Below, one piece after another: positions 14,438 to 22,354 of a stretch of DNA of 25,476 nucleotides. The stretch spans positions 1 to 25,476 of the forward strand of contig CAYJIJ010000034.1 in assembly GCA_964370185.1 (NCBI GenBank). The letters run 5' to 3'. Each line of letters begins with the position of its first letter. Within the stretch, counting starts at the first letter, position 1. The position numbers and the translations under genes were made by a program. The notes below the pieces were generated by a model. That model was not told where the DNA came from and did no database searches. It saw only the letters and a list, made by a program, of their open reading frames with translations. The stretch comes from CAYJEQ01 sp964370185 (GTDB taxonomy: Bacteria; Bacillota; Clostridia; Oscillospirales; Ruminococcaceae).

Positions 14438-15636
14438 GAAAAATTATTGCAGTTTTATTTATTTTAGTTACAAGTGTATTTATTTCTGCCTGTTCTGAGC
14501 GTACTGGATTTAGCGATGAAAATAGCTCTGCAAACAGCATGCCCGAAATTTCATCGTCGCCGGAAAATGAAGAGCCACCTGCTTCCACTCAACAACAAAG
14601 TAGCATCCCTGAGAGTTTGCCACCACAGGAAAGCTCAGAGTCCTCAGCACCGTCCACACAGCAAAGCAGTGAAGCGGATAAAGTGCAAGATAATGGCGAA
14701 AATACAGATTATAGTAGCTCAGAAAATGACTTCGAGTTACCACTTGTGGGTGCAACAGGCTATGCCTCAGTGGACTTAGCTGTCTATGCAACTGCACAGG
14801 ATGATGCCATAACTTCCTATATAATGGCAGGGACTGGTTTTAGCATTGTAGAAGATGCAGGCGAGAGATGGTATGTCCGCTCGGATGCAAGGGAGGGCTA
14901 TGTGCTAAGTAGTAACTGTATGCTAAACCTACCAGATGTTATACCCTCCATAATTTATAATAATACAAATACCTATTCCTCCCTTTTTAAGTCTTCTGGA
15001 ATAGATATACCAAATGTGACAGGGCTACCACTCTATCAAATGAGCGACTACAACGACCGCTTAGGCAAAGAGGAATATATCATGCCTGTAATGTACGACA
15101 CTGCTAAAAAAATTGCCACTGCACAAGCCCTTGCACTCGCTGAGGGTAACTGCATAGTTATATATGAAACTTTCAGACCTGCATCGGCACATAATTTAGT
15201 AGATGAAAATTTTAGAGCATTATTTGAGGAAAACGAAACTGTGCAAAATGGTATCCTTAAAAACAATTTTCCCCTCAAATTCTTTTTAGCTCCTGCACCT
15301 TATAATCATCAGCGTGGCACCGCAATGGACGCAAGCCTTGCAAGGGTGGATATGAGCGAAGAGGTAAAAGTAGGCGATTATTTTTATACTGATGTCACTA
15401 AATATACCGAATATGAAATGCAAACACAGATACATGAGCTGAGTGTTGCCTCTGCAATATACTCCTATCCTGTGCAATCAAATTTACTGGATGCTTGGGT
15501 AAATGTGCCACTGCTTGATATTGTAACAGAGGGTTCTGCACTACTGCAAAAATACTGTACAGAAGCAGGGCTTACTCCCTTAGCCTCGGAATGGTGGCAT
15601 TTTAACGATTTAAAGACCACAAGCCATACAGTGTAA
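14434..15636 (+). CDS. Lipoprotein peptidase of the M15D / VanX (D-Ala-D-Ala dipeptidase) type
   Basis: A 400-residue protein. A lipoprotein signal ends at ISAC (Cys20), followed by about 80 residues of Ser/Pro/Gln/Glu-rich linker and an SH3-like segment (about 105-165). The catalytic domain carries YETFRP (Arg248), YNHQRGTAMD (zinc ligands His292 and Asp299) and SEWWHF (catalytic Glu386 and ligand His389), the standard M15 set. It should act outside the cell on D-alanyl peptides of the wall. VanX itself is cytoplasmic, so an exported, tethered version points to cell-wall remodelling or scavenging rather than vancomycin resistance, and no vanH or vanA homologue is near. The ATG overlaps the stop of the TraX-like gene (ATGA). 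Confidence 0.84.
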   Translation: MRKIIAVLFILVTSVFISACSERTGFSDENSSANSMPEISSSPENEEPPASTQQQSSIPESLPPQESSESSAPSTQQSSEADKVQDNGENTDYSSSENDFELPLVGATGYASVDLAVYATAQDDAITSYIMAGTGFSIVEDAGERWYVRSDAREGYVLSSNCMLNLPDVIPSIIYNNTNTYSSLFKSSGIDIPNVTGLPLYQMSDYNDRLGKEEYIMPVMYDTAKKIATAQALALAEGNCIVIYETFRPASAHNLVDENFRALFEENETVQNGILKNNFPLKFFLAPAPYNHQRGTAMDASLARVDMSEEVKVGDYFYTDVTKYTEYEMQTQIHELSVASAIYSYPVQSNLLDAWVNVPLLDIVTEGSALLQKYCTEAGLTPLASEWWHFNDLKTTSHTV

Positions 15637-15760
15637 ATAGCGGTGTTTGGCAATTATAATATGAATAGTAGTTATAGTTTAATACCCACAGCATAGTAAA
15701 TTAGAGAGTAGCAAAAATCAAAGGGTTTGCAAGACTTTAAATTAAGAAAGGTTGATTGTT

Positions 15761-16756
15761 TTGAACAGAAAGAATATTACAGCCACAGTATTTGCAATCT
15801 TAGCCGCAGTGCTCTATGCCGTGAGCATACCTTTCTCAAAGATTTTACTTTTAAACATTCCGCCCGTGTTTATGGCAGGTTTTTTATACCTTGGGGCAGG
15901 CGTGGGAGTTGGGGTTTTATACCTTTTTAAGAATGATAAGTCCACCGATACAAAGCTCACGAAAAAGGAGCTACCCTACACTTTGGGTATGATTATTTTG
16001 GATATTTTAGCCCCAATATTTTTAATGATAGGGCTTCTCACAGCCAATCCCTCGAGTGCGTCACTATTAAACAATTTTGAGATTGTGGCTACTTCTATTA
16101 TAGCCTTAGCTATTTTTAAAGAAAAAATATCCCCAAAACTTTGCATTGCCATAGTGCTTATAATCTGCTCGGGTGTTTTGCTTGCGGTGGATAATTTTGA
16201 AACTGTCACCTTTGAAAGAGGGGCACTCTTTATAATGCTTGCCTGTGTTTGTTGGGGATTTGAGAACAACTGCACGAGGGAATTATCCTCAAAAAGCACC
16301 CATCAAATTGTAATTTTAAAGGGTATATTTTCAGGACTTGGCTCGGTTGTGACTGCTTTTATAGTTGGTGAAAGCTTACCCGATTTAGTATTTATAATCG
16401 CTACCCTAATTCTCGGGTTTATCTCATATGGACTTAGTATTTTCGTCTATATCAAGGCGCAAAATTCTCTCGGTGCGGCTAAGACCAGTGCATATTACTC
16501 CTTAGCTCCATTTATCGGTGCATTTTTATCCTTTATACTATTTAAAACACCGCCACAGGGCAATTTCTTCTTGGCACTATGCATCATGATTGTTGCCACC
16601 ATTGTAATTTTAATAGATACTTTTTCTTTAGCACACAGCCATCTTCACAGGCATATGGTGCTTAGGGTGAGGGATAAAAAGATATTTTTTGAAAAACTAC
16701 TGCATGAGCATATCCATGAAAGCTTTATCCATTCGCATAAAAGCATACCGAATTAA
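15761..16756 (+). CDS. EamA/DMT family transporter with a histidine-rich tail
   Basis: About ten hydrophobic segments arranged as two EamA repeats (the first begins ATVFAILAAVLYAVSIPFSK, the second near GALFIMLACVCWGFENNCTR), as in drug/metabolite transporters. Two in-frame TTG starts are possible. I choose 15761, which lies nine bases after AAAGG, over 15752, which abuts it; the protein is then 331 residues. The last 45 residues after the final helix are histidine-rich (SHLHRH, then HEHIHESFIHSH), with about eleven His, unlike ordinary members. Such a tail could bind a transition metal. It follows the M15 peptidase gene by 124 bases on the same strand without a clear terminator between. Substrate unknown. 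Confidence 0.85.
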   Translation: MNRKNITATVFAILAAVLYAVSIPFSKILLLNIPPVFMAGFLYLGAGVGVGVLYLFKNDKSTDTKLTKKELPYTLGMIILDILAPIFLMIGLLTANPSSASLLNNFEIVATSIIALAIFKEKISPKLCIAIVLIICSGVLLAVDNFETVTFERGALFIMLACVCWGFENNCTRELSSKSTHQIVILKGIFSGLGSVVTAFIVGESLPDLVFIIATLILGFISYGLSIFVYIKAQNSLGAAKTSAYYSLAPFIGAFLSFILFKTPPQGNFFLALCIMIVATIVILIDTFSLAHSHLHRHMVLRVRDKKIFFEKLLHEHIHESFIHSHKSIPN

Positions 16757-16792
16757 TGTTAAGATTGTGGTCGATAGCGTTGATTTGTTTTT

Positions 16793-16830
16793 TGTATGCC
16801 TCTCCCGCCAAGGGCGGGGAGAGGCATACA
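16793..16830. repeat. GC-rich palindrome, REP-like
   Basis: TGTATGCCTCTCCCGCC (16793-16809) is inverted at 16813-16830, with one extra G in the right arm and a three-base loop. The GC-rich stem stands out in AT-rich surroundings. Neither strand has a T run right after it, so it is not a standard terminator. Such isolated palindromes are often dispersed repeats. Confidence 0.6.
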
Positions 16831-16934
16831 CGGATAATTTCACCTTTAAACCAACTCTTTTTATTCCCACTCCATGTTAATAAGCTATTTAAATAAATGT
16901 GTATGATTTTTCCATAATAGTATGGAAGAGCGAG

Positions 16935-16975
16935 GCAGAAAAATCACTCTCGGACTGATTTTTCTGCTTTTTTCT
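16935..16975 (+). terminator. Rho-independent terminator
   Basis: A 12-bp perfect stem (GCAGAAAAATCA at 16935-16946 with TGATTTTTCTGC at 16956-16967) is followed by a long T-rich run. It is placed to end transcription from the peptidase/EamA region. Confidence 0.8.
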
Positions 16976-17074
16976 TTTTTAATACCTATGCTTTAAGTTT
17001 TATTTTACTCTGACACCAAAAAGCCATAAATCTATGATATACTTTTTAAGTCAAGATAAACAGGGGGTATAACT

Positions 17075-17579
17075 ATGTCAAAACAATTTAAAGTGCTCAT
17101 CGTTGATGATAATAAGCAGATAAGTAATCGTCGACGAAGAAACAATACAAAAAATACTCTCAGCTTTGGAAGGTGAGAGTATAAAATATGAGGTGTATTT
17201 TTCTGATACATTAAGTAGTCTGCTAAGGGAGTACGAAGAATTTTGCACACAGCATATGGAGATGTATGAGGGCAAAGTTTTATGTGGTGATACCTACTTA
17301 TTTAGGCAAGAGAGTAGGGATCTCCCCATGCTACCAGACACATTCTCAAGTAGATTTAAAAAGATACTGCGAAAGCATAACCTACCCACCGACCTAAATG
17401 TACACAGTCTTCGTCACAGTGTGGCAAGTGTGCTGATAGGCAATGGCGCAGATGTGGCGACGGTGTCAAGCCTACTTGGGCACGCACAGGTAAGCACTAC
17501 CCTTGATATTTACACCCACGCATTTGATAAGAATAGGAAAAAGGCGGCGAGGGTGCTTCATGAGGGGTTGGGGGTGTAG
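17075..17579 (+). pseudogene. Decayed response-regulator start fused to a tyrosine recombinase C-terminus
   Basis: The ATG at 17075, behind CAGGGGG, opens like a receiver domain (KVLIVDDNKQI, with the acidic Asp pair). It loses frame after about 18 residues and stops at 17176. The overlapping frame from about 17115 to 17579 ends as a tyrosine recombinase catalytic C-terminus (HSLRH, LLGHAQVSTTLDIYTHAF). Counting from the ATG at 17166, His80-x2-Arg83, His106 and nucleophile Tyr116 are present. The N-terminal and core-binding domains and the first catalytic Arg are missing, so it cannot be an active integrase. It marks an old insertion or deletion event joining two unrelated genes. Confidence 0.75.
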
Positions 17580-17620
17580 TTCCCATTGTCGTCGCCGAGT
17601 TGCGAAATCATAGAAAATCA

Positions 17621-17655
17621 GGCTGTCACAAATGATTTTACCATTTGCGACAGCC
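17621..17655. terminator. Terminator between the integrase remnant and the AraC gene
   Basis: GGCTGTCACAAATG (17621-17634) pairs with CATTTGCGACAGCC (17642-17655) with a single mismatch. T-rich sequence follows on both strands (CTTTGCTTTT on plus, TGATTTTC on minus), so it can serve both converging genes. Confidence 0.7.
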
Positions 17656-17737
17656 CTTTGCTTTTACAATCTAAAACCTCATAGGGTTAATATTAGTGGA
17701 TGTTACCCTTGCAAAACACGTATACATCGGATTTGCA

Positions 17738-18565
17738 CTATATATAACTCACCGACGCTGATGCCTTGTACTGCTTGGCATAATTCCCCGGTGTTATCCC
17801 AGTTAGTTGCTTAAAAGTCCGAATATAATTTGCATTATTAATAAAACCCGACTCCTCACCCGAAGCCTGCACACTAATTCCCTTGCGCAAAAGATTTTGT
17901 GAATGAAGTATTCGGCGATTATTAATATACTCAACTATTGTAAAACCAGTGGATTTTTTAAAAAGATGACATAGGTAAAATTTATTCATGTAAAATGCTT
18001 CACTAAGGCTTTCGGTAGTGATTTTTTCTTTCAAATTTTCGTCTATATAGTCAAGCACGGGCATGATTTTTGAAAAATTATGGTTGGTTGTGGGTGTGAT
18101 TTGATTTTGTAGTGTCAAATGCATTTTAAGTGCTACAATTATATTTAAAAAGGCAGTCAAATTTCGCAAATAGTCTTCAGGATAATGGGTGAAAATATTT
18201 AAAAATTCTTCAAAAAGCTTCCGAAGTTTATCATATACATCGTCGCTTATAGATGCGCAAAAATTCAAATCATTAAAGATATTATTTAAATCTACTTGTG
18301 AAAGTGATAAACGCCTAAATACTGAAGGATGAAAATGCAGTACATAGAGTTCATAAGGTTCATCTAAATTTGAAAAACTGTGGTGTAATGTAGTATTAGA
18401 GATAAACACGACTGATTTTTCCTCTATTTCATATACATCCCTATTGATAAAAAAACTGCCCTTGCCTTTAATAGGAAGTAAAATTTCATAATGCTCATGA
18501 AAGTGAGGGCGGGACATACTCCAATTTACATTAGAGGATTTATATATAATAAAATCTTTTGTCAT
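17738..18565 (-). CDS. AraC family transcriptional regulator with cupin sensor domain
   Basis: A 275-residue protein. The N-terminal cupin-like ligand domain has the usual RPHFHEHYEILLPIKGKG start (about residues 19-36), and the C-terminal AraC domain has two helix-turn-helices (about 175-268; LSEAFYMNKFYLCHLFKKSTGFTI and SGFINNANYIRTFKQLTGITPG). Proteins of this build usually activate nearby catabolic genes when a small molecule binds the cupin. The gene diverges from the 18753-25476 operon across a 187-base region holding one promoter for each direction, so it is the likely regulator of that operon. The ligand cannot be told from sequence; a hydroxyacid or peptide product would fit the context. 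Confidence 0.9.
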   Translation of the reverse strand: MTKDFIIYKSSNVNWSMSRPHFHEHYEILLPIKGKGSFFINRDVYEIEEKSVVFISNTTLHHSFSNLDEPYELYVLHFHPSVFRRLSLSQVDLNNIFNDLNFCASISDDVYDKLRKLFEEFLNIFTHYPEDYLRNLTAFLNIIVALKMHLTLQNQITPTTNHNFSKIMPVLDYIDENLKEKITTESLSEAFYMNKFYLCHLFKKSTGFTIVEYINNRRILHSQNLLRKGISVQASGEESGFINNANYIRTFKQLTGITPGNYAKQYKASASVSYI

Positions 18566-18597
18566 AAATGTTACCTCTTTCAGTTGTTTTAAAATTA

Positions 18598-18626
18598 ATT
18601 ATACATCATAATAGCAATATCTGCAA
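18598..18626 (-). promoter_or_regulatory. Promoter of the AraC gene
   Basis: On the minus strand, TTGCAG (18626-18621) and TATAAT (18603-18598) are separated by 17 bases, about 33 bases upstream of the ATG at 18565. Confidence 0.6.
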
Positions 18627-18675
18627 ACTTATTAGCAAAAAAGCATGTATTATTTTTGTGATATAGATGATAACA

Positions 18676-18703
18676 TTGAGATAACACATAAAAGTTATAT
18701 AAC
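18676..18703 (+). promoter_or_regulatory. Promoter of the dehydrogenase-Etf operon
   Basis: TTGAGA (18676-18681) and TATAAC (18698-18703) are separated by 16 bases and lie 50 bases before the ATG at 18753. The non-consensus hexamers suit an activated promoter facing an AraC gene. Confidence 0.5.
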
Positions 18704-18752
18704 ACGATTGTAAAAAATGGTGAAATTGCACAAAAACATGAGGGGATTTTAT

Positions 18753-20354
18753 ATGTCTAAACTTATTAAAAATATGACGGATGACTATTTTGATTATTTG
18801 CATGACGAATCGAGAGTCTATGGAAATGCTGATAGTATATCATTTCCACAAAGTGAAGCAGAGATACAACAAATAGTAGCAGAGCTATACCCTAATGGCA
18901 CACGAATAACAGTACAAGGTGGTCGCACAGGGCTCTCAGCAGGTGCTGTTCCCGATGGCGGACATATTATGAATTTGTCACGCATGAATAAAATTATAAG
19001 CATGTCTAAGAATGAAAAAAAAGATTTCACCGTAAGAGTAGAGCCAGGAGTGGTACTCACTAATCTACGCAAAGCTATTGCCGATAAGAAAATTGATATA
19101 ACAAATTTTTCTGCGGAGAGCAAAAAACACTACATTGAGTTTGAAAATGCACCAGAGCAGTTTTTCCCTACCGACCCCACAGAAGCTACTGCTACAATAG
19201 GTGGAATTGTTGCTTGTAATGCTTCGGGAGCTTGTAGTTATAAATATGGCTCGGCAAGGGAGCATGTAGAGGCACTGAGGGTTGTGCTAAGTGATGGGCA
19301 GACACTGAGCCTTAGTAGAGGTGAATATATAGCAAATGGTCGTGAGCTCACCCTCACTACTGAACAGGGCGAAGATATAACTGTTTTACTGCCTGCATAC
19401 ACAATGCCAAACACGAAGAATGCCTCGGGATACTACATAAAGGACGATATGGACGCAGTCGATTTATTTATTGGCTCAGATGGTTCATTGGGGATAATCA
19501 GCGAGATAGAGCTTAAATTACTGCCACTTCCTGAAGCAATTTGGAATGTAAACTGTTTTACAGAGAATGAAGAGCAGGCACTAAATTTAGTTATAGCACT
19601 TAGAGAGCAGGCTGATAAAATAGCCGCACTTGAGTTTTTTGACAGCGATGCACTACAAATACTGAGGCAGCAAAAAAAAGAAAGCACGGCTTTCTCAGGA
19701 CTGCCCGACATTGATGCAAATTATCATTCAGCAGTTTATATTGAACTGCATTGTGAGAATGAAGAAGAGGCAGTAAATGCACTCTTTGAAATAGAGAACA
19801 TTATGAAATCGGTAGGGATAAACCCTGATAACACATGGGTAGCGACTACCGCAAGTGATAAAGATAGACTGCATTTTTTACGTCATGCAGTGCCTGAAGC
19901 GGTAAACATGCTCATAGATAAGCGGAAAAAAGAAAATCCCGAAATTACAAAACTGGGAACTGATATGTCAGTACCCAATGCCGAGCTAAAAGATATGATG
20001 AGCGTATATAGAACTATGCTCAAAGAATATGGTTTGCAATCAGCTATTTGGGGGCATATTGGCGATAATCATGTGCATGTAAATATACTTCCTCGAAATG
20101 GTGAAGAGTACCAAAAAGGGAAAGAGCTGTACGGTGCGTGGGCAAAAATAGCTACGGAAAAAGGCGGTGCAGTTTCGGCAGAGCACGGTGTTGGCAAGAT
20201 TAAAAGTGCTTATTTAGAAACCATGTATGGTAAAGACAATATAATTTCTATGGCAAAAACCAAAGCCACCCTCGATGAAAAAGCCTTACTTGGCAGTGGT
20301 AATATGTTTGACGCAGATTTGGTTTTGCAAAACAGTGAGGTGGTAAATATATGA
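18753..20354 (+). CDS. FAD-linked 2-hydroxyacid dehydrogenase (GlcD / LctD type)
   Basis: A 533-residue flavoprotein of the D-lactate/glycolate oxidase family. The FAD-binding domain shows TVQGGRTGLSAGAVPDGG (about 55-72), PTDPTEATATIGGIVACNASGA (about 136-157) and GSDGSLGIISEIELKLLP. The C-terminal FAD-oxidase domain shows HIGDNHVHVNILP and SAEHGVGKIKS. I start it at ATG 18753, behind AGGGG, rather than ATG 18717, which lacks a ribosome binding site and adds 12 unconserved residues. Its stop overlaps the etfB start (ATGA), so stoichiometric synthesis with the electron-transfer flavoprotein is expected. This matches Ldh-Etf complexes of anaerobes such as Acetobacterium woodii LctBCD, although the gene order differs. 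Lactate is likely but another 2-hydroxyacid is possible. Confidence 0.87.
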   Translation: MSKLIKNMTDDYFDYLHDESRVYGNADSISFPQSEAEIQQIVAELYPNGTRITVQGGRTGLSAGAVPDGGHIMNLSRMNKIISMSKNEKKDFTVRVEPGVVLTNLRKAIADKKIDITNFSAESKKHYIEFENAPEQFFPTDPTEATATIGGIVACNASGACSYKYGSAREHVEALRVVLSDGQTLSLSRGEYIANGRELTLTTEQGEDITVLLPAYTMPNTKNASGYYIKDDMDAVDLFIGSDGSLGIISEIELKLLPLPEAIWNVNCFTENEEQALNLVIALREQADKIAALEFFDSDALQILRQQKKESTAFSGLPDIDANYHSAVYIELHCENEEEAVNALFEIENIMKSVGINPDNTWVATTASDKDRLHFLRHAVPEAVNMLIDKRKKENPEITKLGTDMSVPNAELKDMMSVYRTMLKEYGLQSAIWGHIGDNHVHVNILPRNGEEYQKGKELYGAWAKIATEKGGAVSAEHGVGKIKSAYLETMYGKDNIISMAKTKATLDEKALLGSGNMFDADLVLQNSEVVNI

Positions 20355-21130
20355 ATACAATAGTTTGTATAAAGCAGGTGCCCTCAACCAATGAGGTTAA
20401 ACTTGACCCTGTAACCCACACAATTATTAGGGATTCAAGGGCTTCGGTAATAAATCCATTTGACTTACACGCACTTGAAGAAGCTATTCGCATAAAGGAA
20501 GTTTTAGGTGGCAAGGTAACCGCTCTATCAATGGGCATACCTGCAACGGAAAAACTGCTAAGAGATGCAGTTAGCAGAGGGGCTGATAATGCCTTACTAC
20601 TATCCGACCGCAAATTTGCAGGAGCGGATACACTGGCAACCTCCTATGCATTGTCACTCGGTGTAAAGGAAATAGGGGAATACGACCTTATAATATGCGG
20701 CAAGATGGCAGTGGATGGCGATACGGCACAAATAGGCCCAGAACTTGCTCAAACACTGAATATCACACATGTTACAGATGTAATGAAGATAGATGAAATT
20801 GATGAGAAAAGTATTACCTGTACAAAGGTTACCGATAATGGCGAAGCTGTGGTAAAGGTGAAACTTCCTGCACTGATAACCGTGCTCAAAGACATGAATA
20901 TGATAAGGATGCCCTCGATAACAGGTATTAGAAATGGTATCAACGCCGAGTTTAAAATGATGAATGCAGAAGACGCAAAGGCGGATATCAGCCGTTGTGG
21001 GCTTGATGGTTCACCCACTCAAGTGGTAAAAACATTTACACCTCCAAGCAAACGAGAAGCCATGACGATAGTGGGAGATGTAAAAGAGCAGGCGCAAAAG
21101 TTATGTGGTATTATTAAGGAGGTTGTGTGA
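20351..21130 (+). CDS. etfB: Electron-transfer flavoprotein beta subunit
   Basis: A 259-residue EtfB with the family blocks VCIKQVPSTNEVKLDP at the N-terminus, INPFDLHALEEAIRIKE (about 34-50), CGKMAVDGDTAQIGPELAQ (about 116-134) and RMPSITGIRNGINAEF (about 191-206). It carries the nucleotide-binding half of the Etf heterodimer. In bifurcating/confurcating Etfs this subunit binds the FAD next to the NAD site. It overlaps the dehydrogenase gene by four bases upstream and etfA by one base downstream, so the three are made as a unit. Whether it is of the confurcating class needs alignment of the NAD-site residues. Confidence 0.92.
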   Translation: MNTIVCIKQVPSTNEVKLDPVTHTIIRDSRASVINPFDLHALEEAIRIKEVLGGKVTALSMGIPATEKLLRDAVSRGADNALLLSDRKFAGADTLATSYALSLGVKEIGEYDLIICGKMAVDGDTAQIGPELAQTLNITHVTDVMKIDEIDEKSITCTKVTDNGEAVVKVKLPALITVLKDMNMIRMPSITGIRNGINAEFKMMNAEDAKADISRCGLDGSPTQVVKTFTPPSKREAMTIVGDVKEQAQKLCGIIKEVV

Positions 21131-22314
21131 TGGCAGGCTTAGTGATAGATAAGTCATTGTGTAGAGGTTGTAAAAAGTGCTTGTCCTCATGTGCGGTAGG
21201 TGCTCTCAGTATGGAGGGTAAGCTTGCCTGTGTAGATGAAGATGCATGTGTGCTTTGTGGAATATGTATTCAGTCATGCCCATTTAAGGCTATTTCCATT
21301 TCAAAAAATGAGGGCGATATAGACAATTTAGACTGTAAAGGAATATGGGTATTTGCAGAGCAACAGGGCGGTGAAGCATTGCCCGTGGCATATGAGCTCA
21401 TAAGCAAAGGCAGGGAGCTTGCAGAAGATTTAAATGAAGTGCTGACAGTTGTGTATTTTGCACCCGAGGCTAAAAGTGAAGCGGAGAAGATGCTCTTATA
21501 TGGTGCGGATAGGGTTATAATTTGCGAAGATGAAAACTTTGCAAATCTGAGAGAAGATATATATTGCAATAAGCTTTCACAGCTTTGCAATGAATACAAT
21601 CCCAATATACTACTATTTGGTGCAACCTCTTTTGGCCGCTCTCTCGCACCAAAATTAGCCGCAAAACTACAAACAGGGCTTACAGCTGACTGCACAGTTT
21701 TGGAAATAGACAAAGAAAAACGCCTACTTGAGCAAACTCGCCCTGCATTTGGTGGCAATTTAATGGCAACAATTGTCTGCCCATACCACAGACCGCAAAT
21801 GGCAACGGTGAGACCGGGGGTAATGCAGGCTAATAAGCCTAAAAAGTCTTCGGATGGCGAGATAATAACAGTGCCCTATGATGAAAGCTTTAAATCTATG
21901 ATTGAAATAATCAAAGAAAAAAGCATAGAAAGCGAAACCATAGCGGATGCCGAAATTATAGTGGCAGTGGGCAGAGGAGCAGGAAACGCTAAAACACTCG
22001 CTATGGCAGAAGAGCTTGCAGAAATGCTTGGTGGGGTTATAGGTTGCACAAGACCACTCGTTGATACAGGTTTATGCGAGTATAAATACCAAATTGGCCA
22101 AACAGGATGCTCTGTTGCACCAAAGCTACTAATATCCTGTGGGATTTCGGGAGCTATACAGCATTTGGCGGGGATAGCAAATGCCGAAAATATTATCGCA
22201 ATAAATAATGACAAAGATGCGGCAGTATTTAATGTGGCGGATTATAAAATAGTAGGTGATTGCACAGAGGTGCTTAAAGAGCTTATTAATAGCCTTAAAA
22301 CAGCTAAACATTAA
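21130..22314 (+). CDS. etfA: Electron-transfer flavoprotein alpha subunit with N-terminal two-cluster ferredoxin domain
   Basis: A 394-residue EtfA. Residues 1-60 are a ferredoxin domain with two full [4Fe-4S] motifs (Cys11, 14, 17, 21 and Cys40, 43, 46, 50-Pro). The rest is EtfA, ending in the FAD-binding domain (VGRGAGNAKT, TRPLVDTG, QIGQTGCSVAPKLLISCGIS, AIQHLAG, AINNDKDAAVF). The ferredoxin extension is typical of EtfA partners in lactate dehydrogenase-Etf complexes that use reduced ferredoxin to push electrons from hydroxyacid to NAD+. ATG 21130 overlaps the etfB stop (TGATG) and lies seven bases after AAGGAGG; the GTG at 21127 is a less likely start. Confidence 0.92.
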   Translation: MAGLVIDKSLCRGCKKCLSSCAVGALSMEGKLACVDEDACVLCGICIQSCPFKAISISKNEGDIDNLDCKGIWVFAEQQGGEALPVAYELISKGRELAEDLNEVLTVVYFAPEAKSEAEKMLLYGADRVIICEDENFANLREDIYCNKLSQLCNEYNPNILLFGATSFGRSLAPKLAAKLQTGLTADCTVLEIDKEKRLLEQTRPAFGGNLMATIVCPYHRPQMATVRPGVMQANKPKKSSDGEIITVPYDESFKSMIEIIKEKSIESETIADAEIIVAVGRGAGNAKTLAMAEELAEMLGGVIGCTRPLVDTGLCEYKYQIGQTGCSVAPKLLISCGISGAIQHLAGIANAENIIAINNDKDAAVFNVADYKIVGDCTEVLKELINSLKTAKH

Positions 22315-22354
22315 TATAGAATATGATAAACTAAGAAAAAAGGCAGGTGAAGTA

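Larger units (their letters stand above)
16757..17074. other. Intergenic region downstream of the EamA gene
   Basis: No coding region. It contains the GC-rich palindrome at 16793-16830, the terminator at 16935-16975 and a possible extended -10 (TGATATACT, ending 17043) in front of the decayed response-regulator start. Confidence 0.6.

Noticed and set aside
14434..15636. Vancomycin-resistance vanX gene
   Set aside because: The protein has a lipoprotein signal and an SH3-like domain and should be outside the cell, and there are no vanH, vanA, vanR or vanS homologues.
18717..18752. Upstream ATG as the start of the FAD dehydrogenase
   Set aside because: It lacks a ribosome binding site and lies only 14 bases after the predicted -10; ATG 18753 has AGGGG at a suitable distance.
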